The notes beneath the pieces are model-generated. The model did no database searches. It was not told where the DNA came from and saw nothing but the letters and a program-made list of their open reading frames with translations. A stretch of 40,761 nucleotides of DNA from Caryophanales bacterium UBA5364 (GTDB lineage: Bacteria; Bacillota_I; Bacilli_A; RF39; UBA660), in the NCBI GenBank assembly GCA_002410935.1, contig DHPM01000001.1, forward strand, positions 21,325 through 62,085. The letters run 5' to 3'. The position numbers were made by a program, and so were the translations under genes. Positions 1-7,862 of this stretch are shown here, piece by piece. Each line of letters begins with the position of its first letter. The stretch's first letter is position 1.

Positions 1-51
1 GTTGCAGTAAAAGTTAAAGCTGGTTCTAAATTAAAAGACGCTTTAAACTAA
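1..51 (+). CDS. HU-family DNA-binding protein, C-terminal end (partial)
   Basis: Only the last 16 codons and the TAA stop are present; the gene enters from the left edge. The visible end reads VAVKVKAGSKLKDALN, which matches the usual C-terminus of HU/IHF proteins (a [V/P]xFKAGKxLKDxV-type ending). HU is a small basic dimer that bends and compacts DNA in the nucleoid. A strong hairpin terminator begins at the stop codon. The identification rests on a short C-terminal match, so it is likely but not certain. Confidence 0.7.
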   Translation, partial: VAVKVKAGSKLKDALN

Positions 52-71
52 AAGGCTGTAAGCCTTTTTTT
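51..71 (+). terminator. Rho-independent terminator after HU
   Basis: The stem AAAGGCT / AGCCTTT has a 3-base loop and is followed directly by a T run. It ends the HU transcript 20 bases before the cca start. Confidence 0.85.
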
Positions 72-93
72 CTTGTCGAATGGTAGGTGGAAA

Positions 94-1188
94 ATGTATA
101 ATAGTTCTATCAAAGTCCTAAATATGATTATAGATAAAGGTTATAAGGCATATATTGTTGGAGGCTATCCTCGGGATTTATATTTAAATCGAAAAAGTGC
201 TGATATTGATATTTGTACTAATGCTTCTCCTAAAGAATTAAAAGCTATATTTAAAGATATTATTTTACCTAGTAATGCATATGGCTCGGTAACTGTTGTT
301 TATAATAATATCAGGTTTGAAATAACAACCTTCCGTAAAGAAATCAAATATGAAAATAATCGTTTACCTGTTAAAATAAAATATATTGATAACTTATTAG
401 AAGATTTAAAACGAAGAGACTTTACGATTAATACTTTATGTATGGATCATGAAGGTAATATTATTGATTTATTAAATGGAAGATTAGATTTAGATAATAA
501 GGTTATTAGGGTTGTAGGTAGTGCTAGATATAAACTTAAGGAAGACTGCTTAAGAATTTTAAGAGCTATTCGTTTCGCAACTATTCTTGATTTTGATTTA
601 GATGAAAGTTTATCTAAAGCAATTAAGAAATATGGTTATCTATTAAAAAAACTATCTTATTTCCGTAAAAAAGATGAGTTAGATAAAATATTTTCTAGTC
701 CTAATGTTTTACGAGGTATTAAATTAATTAAAGAGTTAGAACTTGATAATTATTTAGAGTTATCTAATTTAGATGAGTTAGTTGTTACTACATCGCTTAT
801 TGGAATATGGGCTCAATTAGATGTTTTAAATATCTATAGTTTTACGAATAATGAACGAGAACTTATTAGTAATATTAATGAATTACGTGATAAAGATGTT
901 TTAGATGATTATAACTTATATAAATATGGTTTATATATATCTAGTATTGTTGGTGAAATAAAAGGTATTAATAAAAGATTAATAACGCGAAAGTATAATG
1001 AACTTCCTATTTATAATAGAAAAGATATTGTTATTTCAGTTAATGAAATATGTAAATTATTAAAGCGGGAAAAAGGTGGCTATTTAAGAGATATATTAGA
1101 TGATTTAGAAATTAAGATTATTAAAAATGAAATAGAAAATGAAAAAGAAGCTATTGAACAATATATTTTAAATAAATATACTACTTAA
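94..1188 (+). CDS. cca: CCA tRNA nucleotidyltransferase / poly(A) polymerase family
   Basis: 364 aa, class II nucleotidyltransferase that adds or repairs the 3'-CCA of tRNAs in the cytoplasm. Seen: the head domain begins with AYIVGGYPRDLYL (the GGxxRD motif), then ADIDICTNA (the metal-binding DxD), FEITTFR, and RRDFTINTLC, followed by the DCLRILRAIRFA segment typical of the neck. The rest is the low-similarity helical body and tail. I chose ATG at 94 because AGGTGG lies 4 bases upstream; an in-frame TTG at 73 would add seven residues overlapping the HU terminator and has no ribosome binding site. The stop codon lies inside its own terminator hairpin. In Bacillus a cca homologue also sits in the dnaD-nth neighbourhood, so the order here is partly conserved. 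Confidence 0.92.
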   Translation: MYNSSIKVLNMIIDKGYKAYIVGGYPRDLYLNRKSADIDICTNASPKELKAIFKDIILPSNAYGSVTVVYNNIRFEITTFRKEIKYENNRLPVKIKYIDNLLEDLKRRDFTINTLCMDHEGNIIDLLNGRLDLDNKVIRVVGSARYKLKEDCLRILRAIRFATILDFDLDESLSKAIKKYGYLLKKLSYFRKKDELDKIFSSPNVLRGIKLIKELELDNYLELSNLDELVVTTSLIGIWAQLDVLNIYSFTNNERELISNINELRDKDVLDDYNLYKYGLYISSIVGEIKGINKRLITRKYNELPIYNRKDIVISVNEICKLLKREKGGYLRDILDDLEIKIIKNEIENEKEAIEQYILNKYTT

Positions 1189-1206
1189 ATTGTAGTATAT
1201 TTTTTC
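1175..1206 (+). terminator. Terminator overlapping the cca stop codon
   Basis: The ten-base stem AATATACTAC / GTAGTATATT is followed by a T run. The cca TAA stop is at the base of the loop, so the last codons of the gene form the 5' arm. Confidence 0.8.
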
Positions 1207-1215
1207 TAAATAAGT

Positions 1216-1221
1216 TATAAT
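1216..1221 (+). promoter_or_regulatory. -10 box of dnaD
   Basis: A perfect TATAAT stands 16 bases before the chosen ATG and 10 bases after the cca terminator. No good -35 is seen. The implied leader is under about 12 bases. Confidence 0.55.
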
Positions 1222-1237
1222 GAAAGTGGTGATGTTC

Positions 1238-1882
1238 ATGATTGAAAAAATAATTTTAATATTAAAAGATAATCCATATACGATACCTAAAGTCTTATTT
1301 GATAATTATCGAAAGCTTGAACTCGATGAAAAAGAATTGGTCTTATTAATTGCTTTAATTAATAATAAGACAGATGTTTTTAATTCAAAGGAGATAAGCG
1401 ATACTTTAGGGTGGAATATAAGAGAATTACTTACGGTGATTGGATCTTTGAATGAAAAGGATTTAGTAAGTATTAAAGTTAGTAAAGAGAATAATAGTCA
1501 TAGTGAATATGTTGATTTAGATAATTTTTATAATAAGTTAAGTTTTATTTTAATTAATGGGAATGTTAAAGAGGATAATAATCCTAATCTATATAGTGTT
1601 TTTGAGAAAGAATTTGGAAGAACATTATCACCGATGGAATATGAAATTATTAATGCCTGGGTTGAAGCTAGTTTTAATGAGGAACTTATTTTATTGGCTC
1701 TTCGTGAAGCGACTTATAATGGTGTATCTAATTTAAGATATATTGATAAGATTCTTCATGAGTGGCGTAAAAAAGGTATTAAAGATAAAGTTGATATCGA
1801 TAAGGCTAAAACTACTTATCGAAAGAAGGCTCCTGAAGGAGAATTATTTGATTATGATTGGTTAAATGCAAAAGATGAATGA
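1238..1882 (+). CDS. dnaD: DnaD-like primosomal replication protein
   Basis: 214 aa. DnaD helps remodel DNA and load the replicative helicase together with DnaA, DnaB and DnaI during initiation and restart. Seen: an N-terminal winged-helix-like region (residues about 15-75) and a C-terminal DnaD/DnaB-2 domain with FEKEFGRTLSPMEYEII and the diagnostic YIDKILHEW (YxxxIxxxW) near residue 170. ATG at 1238 is preferred because GTGGTG lies 6-12 bases upstream; ATGs at 1220 and 1232 are in frame but are inside the promoter or too close to that site. It overlaps nth by 17 bases, implying a dnaD-nth transcript as in B. subtilis. Confidence 0.85.
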   Translation: MIEKIILILKDNPYTIPKVLFDNYRKLELDEKELVLLIALINNKTDVFNSKEISDTLGWNIRELLTVIGSLNEKDLVSIKVSKENNSHSEYVDLDNFYNKLSFILINGNVKEDNNPNLYSVFEKEFGRTLSPMEYEIINAWVEASFNEELILLALREATYNGVSNLRYIDKILHEWRKKGIKDKVDIDKAKTTYRKKAPEGELFDYDWLNAKDE

Positions 1883-2495
1883 GATAATGTTATACCTTGA
1901 TAAATTAATACCTAATCCGGCTTGTGAACTTAATTATACTAAAGACTATGAATTACTAATTGCAGTCATGTTAAGCGCACAAACGACGGATAAACGGGTA
2001 AATATGGTCACTAAAATCTTATTTGATAAGTATCCTACTTTAGAATCGTTAGATAAGGCTGAGATTGAAGATATTATTAATATAATTAGGTCAATTGGTA
2101 ATTATAATAAGAAAGCATTAAATATTAAGTTAATCGCTAATGACTTATTAATTAAAAGTAATGGTAAGGTGCCTAATAACCGGGAATTCTTAGAAAGTTT
2201 AAGTGGAGTAGGGCGTAAAACAACTAATGTTGTTTTAAGTAATTTATTTAATGAGCCTTGTATTGCTGTAGATACTCATGTGGCAAGAGTTAGTATTCGG
2301 TTAGGGTTAGCTAAACCAAAAGATAATGTATTAGTAATTGAGAAAAAAATTACCAAATTAGTGCCAGTTGATAGAAGACTTAGAATACATCATCAATTAG
2401 TATTATTTGGTAGATATTATTGTAAAGCTAAAAAGCCACTCTGTAAGGATTGTGGATTAATAAATATATGTAAAGAAAAACAAAAGTCGATTTGA
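1866..2495 (+). CDS. nth: Endonuclease III (base-excision DNA glycosylase/AP lyase)
   Basis: 209 aa. Removes oxidised pyrimidines and cleaves at the resulting abasic site. Seen: the helix-hairpin-helix LSGVGRKTTNVVL with the catalytic lysine, AVDTHVARVS with the catalytic aspartate, and a C-terminal [4Fe-4S] cluster motif CX6CX2CX5C that is complete (C-KAKKPL-C-KD-C-GLINI-C). Length fits the family. The start is uncertain: ATGs at 1866, 1875 and 1887 are all in frame, none has a clear ribosome binding site, and all overlap or abut the end of dnaD, so translation is probably coupled. Its TGA stop lies in the loop of a terminator shared with the converging pbp gene. Confidence 0.93.
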   Translation: MQKMNEIMLYLDKLIPNPACELNYTKDYELLIAVMLSAQTTDKRVNMVTKILFDKYPTLESLDKAEIEDIINIIRSIGNYNKKALNIKLIANDLLIKSNGKVPNNREFLESLSGVGRKTTNVVLSNLFNEPCIAVDTHVARVSIRLGLAKPKDNVLVIEKKITKLVPVDRRLRIHHQLVLFGRYYCKAKKPLCKDCGLINICKEKQKSI

Positions 2496-2508
2496 CTTTT
2501 GTTTTTTT
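2476..2508. terminator. Bidirectional terminator between nth and pbp1
   Basis: A 13-base stem (AAAAACAAAAGTC / GACTTTTGTTTTT) with loop GATTT has T runs on both strands. The nth TGA stop is in the loop region and the pbp stop overlaps the far end, so one hairpin serves both converging operons. Confidence 0.85.
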
Positions 2509-5446
2509 ATTCACTAATAACATTAACTGTTCTAACATGAGTTTTACTATACTTACCAAAAGTAATTTGATAAGTAATAGTATAGTTACCTGTTTGACTA
2601 AAATCAATGCTATCTACTTCAGTATTAGTAGTTGTATTTTTATATGTTTTAGTGAAACTAGAAGGTGTAACAGCAATTCCGTTATCATAGACAGTTACAC
2701 CTGGATCAGTGTAGAATGTGTTAATAGGAACATTTACAACACTGTCTCCATTTAATTGTGAATATATGATTGAACCTTGACCTTCAAAGTTAACAGTGAT
2801 TGAACTACCACTACTAGCATTATCTTTAAATATAGAATAAGCACTCTTAACAACATAAGTAATTGGTTCTTTAGTTGAATAAATTGGAATACTTGCAGTT
2901 GTATCAGCAGTAGAGCCTACTAATTGTAATTCACCATTAGATTGTAATGTATAGATATCATATATTATATTACCAATTGATTTTTCATTCCACTTAATTC
3001 GAGCATTTAAATTACTTTTTTGATATGACGCTTTAGTAAACATCTTCTTAAATAGGCCTTCTAAATACTCTTCATTAATAGCATCAGGTGTTTTAATAGG
3101 ATCCCAAGATAATGTAACTAAATTACCCTGAACACTACTATCTAAGTTAGTAACATTATTTAATTGTGAAAAGCGTTTAGAAACAACAGTAGGTTCGGTA
3201 CCTTTCTTAAATAATTCAGTTACCCTTAAACTAGCAGGGGTATATTTACTTGGTAAATATGCATCCATCCATCCTTTTTCTACTTCAACTGATATGACAT
3301 TATCAGGTTTTTTAATATTAGTACTTCTAGTAAATACCCCTTTAGCTACAGCTTGGAATAAAGCTGAATGATAAGCATTACCAAACTTAGTAATATAATT
3401 TTTATTAATTTTTTCATAACCATACCAAACAGCAATTGAGTATTCATCAGTCATACCAGCAACCCATAAGTCGTTGATTGCATTATCAGGTAGACCATGT
3501 CTTTTTTTAGTTTCATCATCAAAGTTAGTGGTACCTGTTTTAGCTGCATATTTGTATCCATTAACATTACCATATTGGAATAATGCATAACCAGCAGTAG
3601 ATACTAGCATATCATTAACCATATATGCTGTTTCTTCACTCATAGCTTTATTTTCAACATATTTATGTTCATATACTTCGTCATTTTCACGATAAACAAT
3701 TTTAGTAAAACTATATGGTTCAATGTAATAACCTTCGTTAGCGAAAGTCGCATAAGCCGCACTCATTGATAATGGACTTTCACCATTATATCCACCAATT
3801 GAATGGGCTTCATGGATAAATGTTCCATCTACTTCAGGCGATAAACCTAAACCAGTAACAAATTTATAAATATTACTATTTTTAACTTTTTGGAATGCTT
3901 TTAAAGCGGGGATATTTCTTGAATAGGTTAGGGCATATCTTGATGTCATCCATCCTTCATAAGCACCATCCCAGTTAAATACTTCGGTTTTTTTAGTATC
4001 ACTATAATTATATGGTTCATCTGTCCATGGTGTGAAAGTAGACCAATTATTATATTCGATACCAGGACCATAATCATATAAAGGTTTAGCACTAGAACCA
4101 ATTTGTCTTTCAATCATTGTTGCATTATTAAATGTTCCTTCATCAGTACGATCACGTCCAGCACCCACAGCAACAAGAGCACCTGTTTGAGTATCAACAA
4201 CTGATATCCCAGCTGTTACATAATCATTTTCCCATTTGAATGTTTCACCACGCATAATTTTATTAACGTGATCTTGTTTCTTACGATCCATTGTTGTATA
4301 TATTTTCATTGGTACTGTATATGGATTATTTTTAGTTTTTTCTTTTACTTCTTCAACAACAGTATCAATGAAGTCTTGATATTCTTTACCAGTACCTTTT
4401 CTATCAGTTAAGAGGCTTTCAATTGAAATAGCCGCTGCAATATCTTTTTCTTCTTTTGTTATATATCCATGTCTTTCCATTAAAGATAAAACAGTATTTC
4501 TTCTTTTGGTAGCTGCCTCAATATTATTAAATGGACTATAAGCATTTGGAGCTTGAAATAGACCTGCAATAAGTGAAGCTTCAGCTAAATTTAAATCCTT
4601 AGCTGGTTTACCAAAATAAGTAACAGCAGCTTGTTCAACACCATGAGCACCACTACCTAAATAATAAGAGTTAACATAAAATTCTAATATTTCTTTTTTA
4701 GTATAAGCTTTTTCTACCTTAAAAATAGACATATAAATATCAGTAAATTTTCTTTTAATACCATCCCAACCAGAATCGATTGTAGAAGTGAATGAGTTTT
4801 TAACAACTTGCATAGTTATTGTAGAAGCTCCACCCGCTTCACTGTTACCTGCAACTTGACCAAGTGATGCTTTAAAAAATCTTGGTAAGTCAAAACCGTT
4901 ATGTTGGAAGAATCTTGAGTCTTCGGTAGCAATAATAGCATCAATTAATACTTCTGGTAACTCATCATAAGTAATTTTCTCTCTTTTTTCTATTCCTAAT
5001 TTAGCAATTATTTTACCTTCGTTATCATAAATAACGGTTGATTCTTTCTTATATAATTTATCAGGATCAAAGGTTGGAGCATTTTTAGCAATCATGAAGA
5101 AGAATAAGAATCCGGCTATTAAACAAACGATACCAATTGAAAAGATAATAATTAAAATAATCTTTAAAATTTTATTTTTTTTCTTCTTTTCTTTTTTAGT
5201 ACTAGTTGTTTTACTACTCTTTTTAGTAGAACTTTTAGAACCAGTCTTTTTGGTCTTTTTCTTTTTCTTATTTAATTTATCTGTAATTAATGGTAACCCA
5301 AATAATAAAAAATCAATAATTCCAATAATAATTAATGACTTTAACCATCCAATCGCAAATATTCCTGTAATAAAGGCGATAATACTAATAATTATTAAAA
5401 ACACATTAGTTCCATTATCCTTTATCATTTTCTTAATTTTTTTCAT
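2507..5446 (-). CDS. ponA: Class A penicillin-binding protein (PBP1a-type transglycosylase/transpeptidase)
   Basis: 979 aa bifunctional peptidoglycan synthase. Order seen: two hydrophobic segments (about 15-56), a Lys/Ser/Thr-rich cytoplasmic linker (58-92), a third membrane segment (95-119), the GT51 transglycosylase (ATEDSRFFQHNGFD, GGASTITMQ, KKEILEFYVN), then the transpeptidase with SSAK at 451-454 (catalytic Ser451), SRN, and KTG at 636-638. The C-terminus adds a fibronectin III-like segment (about 770-880) and a bacterial Ig-like domain (about 890-979). The N-terminal hairpin of two extra membrane segments is unusual for PBP1a, which normally has one. It starts with a strong AAAGGAG site inside the recU 3' end and overlaps recU by ATGA, as in the recU-ponA operon of Bacillus. 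Confidence 0.93.
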   Translation of the reverse strand: MKKIKKMIKDNGTNVFLIIISIIAFITGIFAIGWLKSLIIIGIIDFLLFGLPLITDKLNKKKKKTKKTGSKSSTKKSSKTTSTKKEKKKKNKILKIILIIIFSIGIVCLIAGFLFFFMIAKNAPTFDPDKLYKKESTVIYDNEGKIIAKLGIEKREKITYDELPEVLIDAIIATEDSRFFQHNGFDLPRFFKASLGQVAGNSEAGGASTITMQVVKNSFTSTIDSGWDGIKRKFTDIYMSIFKVEKAYTKKEILEFYVNSYYLGSGAHGVEQAAVTYFGKPAKDLNLAEASLIAGLFQAPNAYSPFNNIEAATKRRNTVLSLMERHGYITKEEKDIAAAISIESLLTDRKGTGKEYQDFIDTVVEEVKEKTKNNPYTVPMKIYTTMDRKKQDHVNKIMRGETFKWENDYVTAGISVVDTQTGALVAVGAGRDRTDEGTFNNATMIERQIGSSAKPLYDYGPGIEYNNWSTFTPWTDEPYNYSDTKKTEVFNWDGAYEGWMTSRYALTYSRNIPALKAFQKVKNSNIYKFVTGLGLSPEVDGTFIHEAHSIGGYNGESPLSMSAAYATFANEGYYIEPYSFTKIVYRENDEVYEHKYVENKAMSEETAYMVNDMLVSTAGYALFQYGNVNGYKYAAKTGTTNFDDETKKRHGLPDNAINDLWVAGMTDEYSIAVWYGYEKINKNYITKFGNAYHSALFQAVAKGVFTRSTNIKKPDNVISVEVEKGWMDAYLPSKYTPASLRVTELFKKGTEPTVVSKRFSQLNNVTNLDSSVQGNLVTLSWDPIKTPDAINEEYLEGLFKKMFTKASYQKSNLNARIKWNEKSIGNIIYDIYTLQSNGELQLVGSTADTTASIPIYSTKEPITYVVKSAYSIFKDNASSGSSITVNFEGQGSIIYSQLNGDSVVNVPINTFYTDPGVTVYDNGIAVTPSSFTKTYKNTTTNTEVDSIDFSQTGNYTITYQITFGKYSKTHVRTVNVISE

Positions 5447-6015
5447 AACTTCTCTCCTTTAAAATAGATATCATCTATTATCTTTAAATAATCTAATCGT
5501 GGATGGTAGTTCACTTTAACTACATATCCTTCTTGTTCAAAATATGAAAGAGGAATTGATTTTCTTTTTTCATTATTAATAAAGTCTATTAATTTATATG
5601 CTTCTAAAAGATAAACTTTATTTAATTTAGTAAAACTAACAATGATAAAGCCAATTCCATCCAATTTAATAATATTTTTTAAGTGTTCAACTTGATGATC
5701 ATGGATATTATTTAAAGGAAAATATTCCTTTTTCGTTTCTTTAGCTTCAAAATCAATATATCGTCCTTTATAAATACCATTATAATCAGTAGTTGAAGGT
5801 GTACTAAAATATGCTTCTTTTATTACCGCTTCTCTCCTTGATGGATAATCAACACGAACAATCGTAATAGGGGTAGGTTTTTTATGAATAACGGCTATAC
5901 CATGACAACGATAATATTCATTTGTCTGATTAATATCGTATTCTAAACCCATGCCTCGATTGATATGATTAATTGAAGTACACTGACCCTTTTTTATACC
6001 TGTTGGATACCTCAT
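5443..6015 (-). CDS. recU: Holliday junction resolvase RecU
   Basis: 190 aa, slightly shorter than the 206 aa B. subtilis protein. RecU cuts four-way DNA junctions in recombination and chromosome segregation. Seen: NRGMGLE near residue 20, the nuclease core TTDYNGIYKGRYIDFEAKET (catalytic Asp, Glu and Lys) and a following HQVEHL segment. It is the first gene of a two-gene operon with pbp1, with a four-base ATGA overlap. The start is supported by GGTGAT about 5 bases upstream and a -10 box 15 bases upstream. Confidence 0.93.
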   Translation of the reverse strand: MRYPTGIKKGQCTSINHINRGMGLEYDINQTNEYYRCHGIAVIHKKPTPITIVRVDYPSRREAVIKEAYFSTPSTTDYNGIYKGRYIDFEAKETKKEYFPLNNIHDHQVEHLKNIIKLDGIGFIIVSFTKLNKVYLLEAYKLIDFINNEKRKSIPLSYFEQEGYVVKVNYHPRLDYLKIIDDIYFKGEKL

Positions 6016-6030
6016 ATTATCACCAGTTCA

Positions 6031-6036
6031 ATTATA
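6031..6036 (-). promoter_or_regulatory. -10 box of the recU-pbp1 operon
   Basis: On the minus strand this reads TATAAT, 15 bases before the recU ATG. The -35 position is weak (TAGAAA-like). Confidence 0.55.
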
Positions 6037-6180
6037 CTATATTTTTCATTTTTTTTCTATAAAATATCTAAAGTTGAAAAAAATGTCAAAAAGATGAATA
6101 GAACTTCTAGTTTTAACTACTATTGTCGAAACTAAAGAATTAGTGTTAATAATATGTTAAATTATTGCTGAGGTGAAATC

Positions 6181-6267
6181 ATGGATAAACACCATATCGA
6201 AAAAACATTTGATGAGATGATTGAAAATATTAGTTATATAAAGAGATCTACTTACTTTAAAAAGTAG
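6181..6267 (+). CDS. Possible 28-aa small protein
   Basis: An ATG preceded by GAGGTGA at good spacing opens a 28-codon frame beginning MDKHHIEKTFDEM and ending in STYFKK. It is charged, probably helical, and has no membrane segment. The TAG stop is inside the 3' arm of a terminator, the same arrangement as at cca and the 72-aa gene at 14144, which supports a genuine short transcript. No clear promoter was found upstream. The 6016-6299 interval holds nothing else I recognise. It could instead be a leader peptide; I cannot assign a function. Confidence 0.5.
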   Translation: MDKHHIEKTFDEMIENISYIKRSTYFKK

Positions 6268-6276
6268 ATTTTTTTT
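6246..6276 (+). terminator. Terminator after the 28-aa ORF
   Basis: The stem ATCTACTT / AAGTAGAT with an 8-base loop is followed by seven T residues. The next gene's -10 box begins 3 bases after it. Confidence 0.75.
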
Positions 6277-6278
6277 GC

Positions 6279-6284
6279 TATAAT
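6279..6284 (+). promoter_or_regulatory. -10 box of the CamS-like lipoprotein gene
   Basis: TATAAT lies 15 bases before the ATG, so its -35 region would fall within the preceding terminator. Confidence 0.55.
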
Positions 6285-6299
6285 TTAATTGGTGGTAAT

Positions 6300-7334
6300 A
6301 TGAAAAAAATAATCTTGTTATTATGTCTAATATTAATGGTCAGTGGTTGTGATAAAAAGGATGAAGATAACAAAATTGTAGAGTTACAATATGATGATGA
6401 ATATTATACAGTATATACACCATTTAAAGAGGGTGTCAGTAATAATTATGTCATAAGTAATAGTATTAATAGTTATGATTTAGAAGAAATCGAAAGGACA
6501 TTAATGTTATTATCAAATGAATACTTTAAACCCAATAATTCATTTTATCAACAAGGACAATATTTGAAAGAAAAAACCCTCCGAACTTTATTAGATAAAG
6601 AACATTTTAATAAATTTGATAAGATTAAAATCGATAATGTAACGATAAATCCCACTTATGTAACAGCTATTTATGAACAAAATTTTTTATCAAGTAACGG
6701 ATTATTAAAAGGTATTTCGTTAGGATTAGTTATTAACCCTTATCAAAAATATATAAATAGTTATGGTAGTTATTTATATAAAAAAGTAGATGACAAAGTT
6801 TTATTAGAAGTAGCTACTAAAAAAGCTAAGGAATTAGTAAAATATATGCGCGCTACTTATGATGTGAAAGATGTGAAAATAATGGTTGGGATATATTTTC
6901 AAAGTCATCCTAATGACATAATGCCAGGGAAATATCGATATTATGGCATTACAAGAGATACAGATATAACCTTAGAAAAGACTAACTATGAATATCAAAT
7001 ACTAGATAGCACTTATGTTAGTACTAATCATGGAAGTGATTATGAACAATTTATTAATTTAAAAAAGGAATTAAATAATATATTAAATAATCTTTATATA
7101 ACAGGTTATGGAACTTATAATAATAATTCTTTAACGGAAGCTATCGTAACAATCAATAGTATGTCTTTAAATAGAAGCAAGATCTTATATGTTAGTCAAG
7201 TACTAAGTGAAAAACTTGCTAATACGTTTAGTAATGTAAATGTAAAAATTTATATTAAAACAAATGAGGAAATTAAAGCAATGATTTTTAGAAGACAAAA
7301 TAGTTTGGGTAGTAACGTATATATATTCGATTAA
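6300..7334 (+). CDS. CamS-family lipoprotein
   Basis: 344 aa. Seen: a lipoprotein signal, short basic start, hydrophobic core and lipobox LMVSGC with the modified cysteine at residue 17, so the mature protein is anchored on the outer face of the membrane. The body resembles the CamS / sex-pheromone cAM373 precursor family, notably SSNGLLKGISLGLVINP, then VKYMRATYDV and MVGIYFQS...MPGKYRYYG. In staphylococci and enterococci the cleaved signal peptide can act as a pheromone; the function of the mature lipoprotein is poorly known. Family assignment is by recalled motif order, not by a search. GGTGGT gives the ribosome binding site. No terminator separates it from the next gene, which has its own promoter. 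Confidence 0.72.
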   Translation: MKKIILLLCLILMVSGCDKKDEDNKIVELQYDDEYYTVYTPFKEGVSNNYVISNSINSYDLEEIERTLMLLSNEYFKPNNSFYQQGQYLKEKTLRTLLDKEHFNKFDKIKIDNVTINPTYVTAIYEQNFLSSNGLLKGISLGLVINPYQKYINSYGSYLYKKVDDKVLLEVATKKAKELVKYMRATYDVKDVKIMVGIYFQSHPNDIMPGKYRYYGITRDTDITLEKTNYEYQILDSTYVSTNHGSDYEQFINLKKELNNILNNLYITGYGTYNNNSLTEAIVTINSMSLNRSKILYVSQVLSEKLANTFSNVNVKIYIKTNEEIKAMIFRRQNSLGSNVYIFD

Positions 7335-7340
7335 AAAGAT

Positions 7341-7369
7341 TTGCTATCATAAAAAAAATATAGTATAAT
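7341..7369 (+). promoter_or_regulatory. Promoter of the 151-aa membrane protein
   Basis: TTGCTA, a 17-base spacer and TATAAT. The start codon is 21 bases after the -10. Confidence 0.65.
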
Positions 7370-7390
7370 TATCATGACCGAGGTGAAGAT

Positions 7391-7846
7391 ATGGATTTTT
7401 TAAAAAAACACAAGTTTAAAGTAATCGGCTTAACTGTTTTTGCAATAATTATGATTCTAGCTTTCTTTGGTATTAAAGAAATGATATACCCTAACTCAAG
7501 TAAAGATTTATATGGTAATCGTTTAAATGGAATAGAAGATGTTGTTATTAAGGAAGATACTATAAGTGTTATTAAAGATTTAATATTAGAAACAAAAAAG
7601 GTTAATAATATTAAATACAGCTTACAAGGTAGAATCATGAAATTTATTATTGATGTAAAAAAAGATACTAGTTTAGTTGATGCTGAATCATTAAGTGATT
7701 CTATTATTGAAGCATTATCAACAGAACAACAAAGTTATTATGATATTCAAGTTTACTTAATATGTAATGAATCAAAAGAAACGGAAATTTATCCAGTAAT
7801 TGGTTCAAAACATAAAGATAGTTTAACATTTGTTTGGACAAAATAA
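7391..7846 (+). CDS. Membrane-anchored protein of unknown function
   Basis: 151 aa. A lysine-rich start is followed by one membrane segment (about residues 11-30), then an extracytoplasmic domain of mixed alpha/beta character with no motif I recognise. GAGGTGA stands 6-7 bases before the ATG. It is followed 16 bases later by the solute-binding/GGDEF gene and has no terminator, so the two are probably co-transcribed and may act together at the membrane. That link is inference from spacing only. Confidence 0.7.
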   Translation: MDFLKKHKFKVIGLTVFAIIMILAFFGIKEMIYPNSSKDLYGNRLNGIEDVVIKEDTISVIKDLILETKKVNNIKYSLQGRIMKFIIDVKKDTSLVDAESLSDSIIEALSTEQQSYYDIQVYLICNESKETEIYPVIGSKHKDSLTFVWTK

Positions 7847-7862
7847 TAGTAAGGTGGTAAAA

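Noticed and set aside
2492..2755. Plus-strand ORF of 87 codons opposite the pbp1 3' end
   Set aside because: It starts inside the shared terminator, has no ribosome binding site and lies antisense to the conserved pbp gene.
5094..5462. Plus-strand hydrophobic ORF opposite the pbp1 N-terminus
   Set aside because: Its composition mirrors the Lys-rich and membrane segments of pbp1 read on the other strand; it has no promoter or ribosome site.
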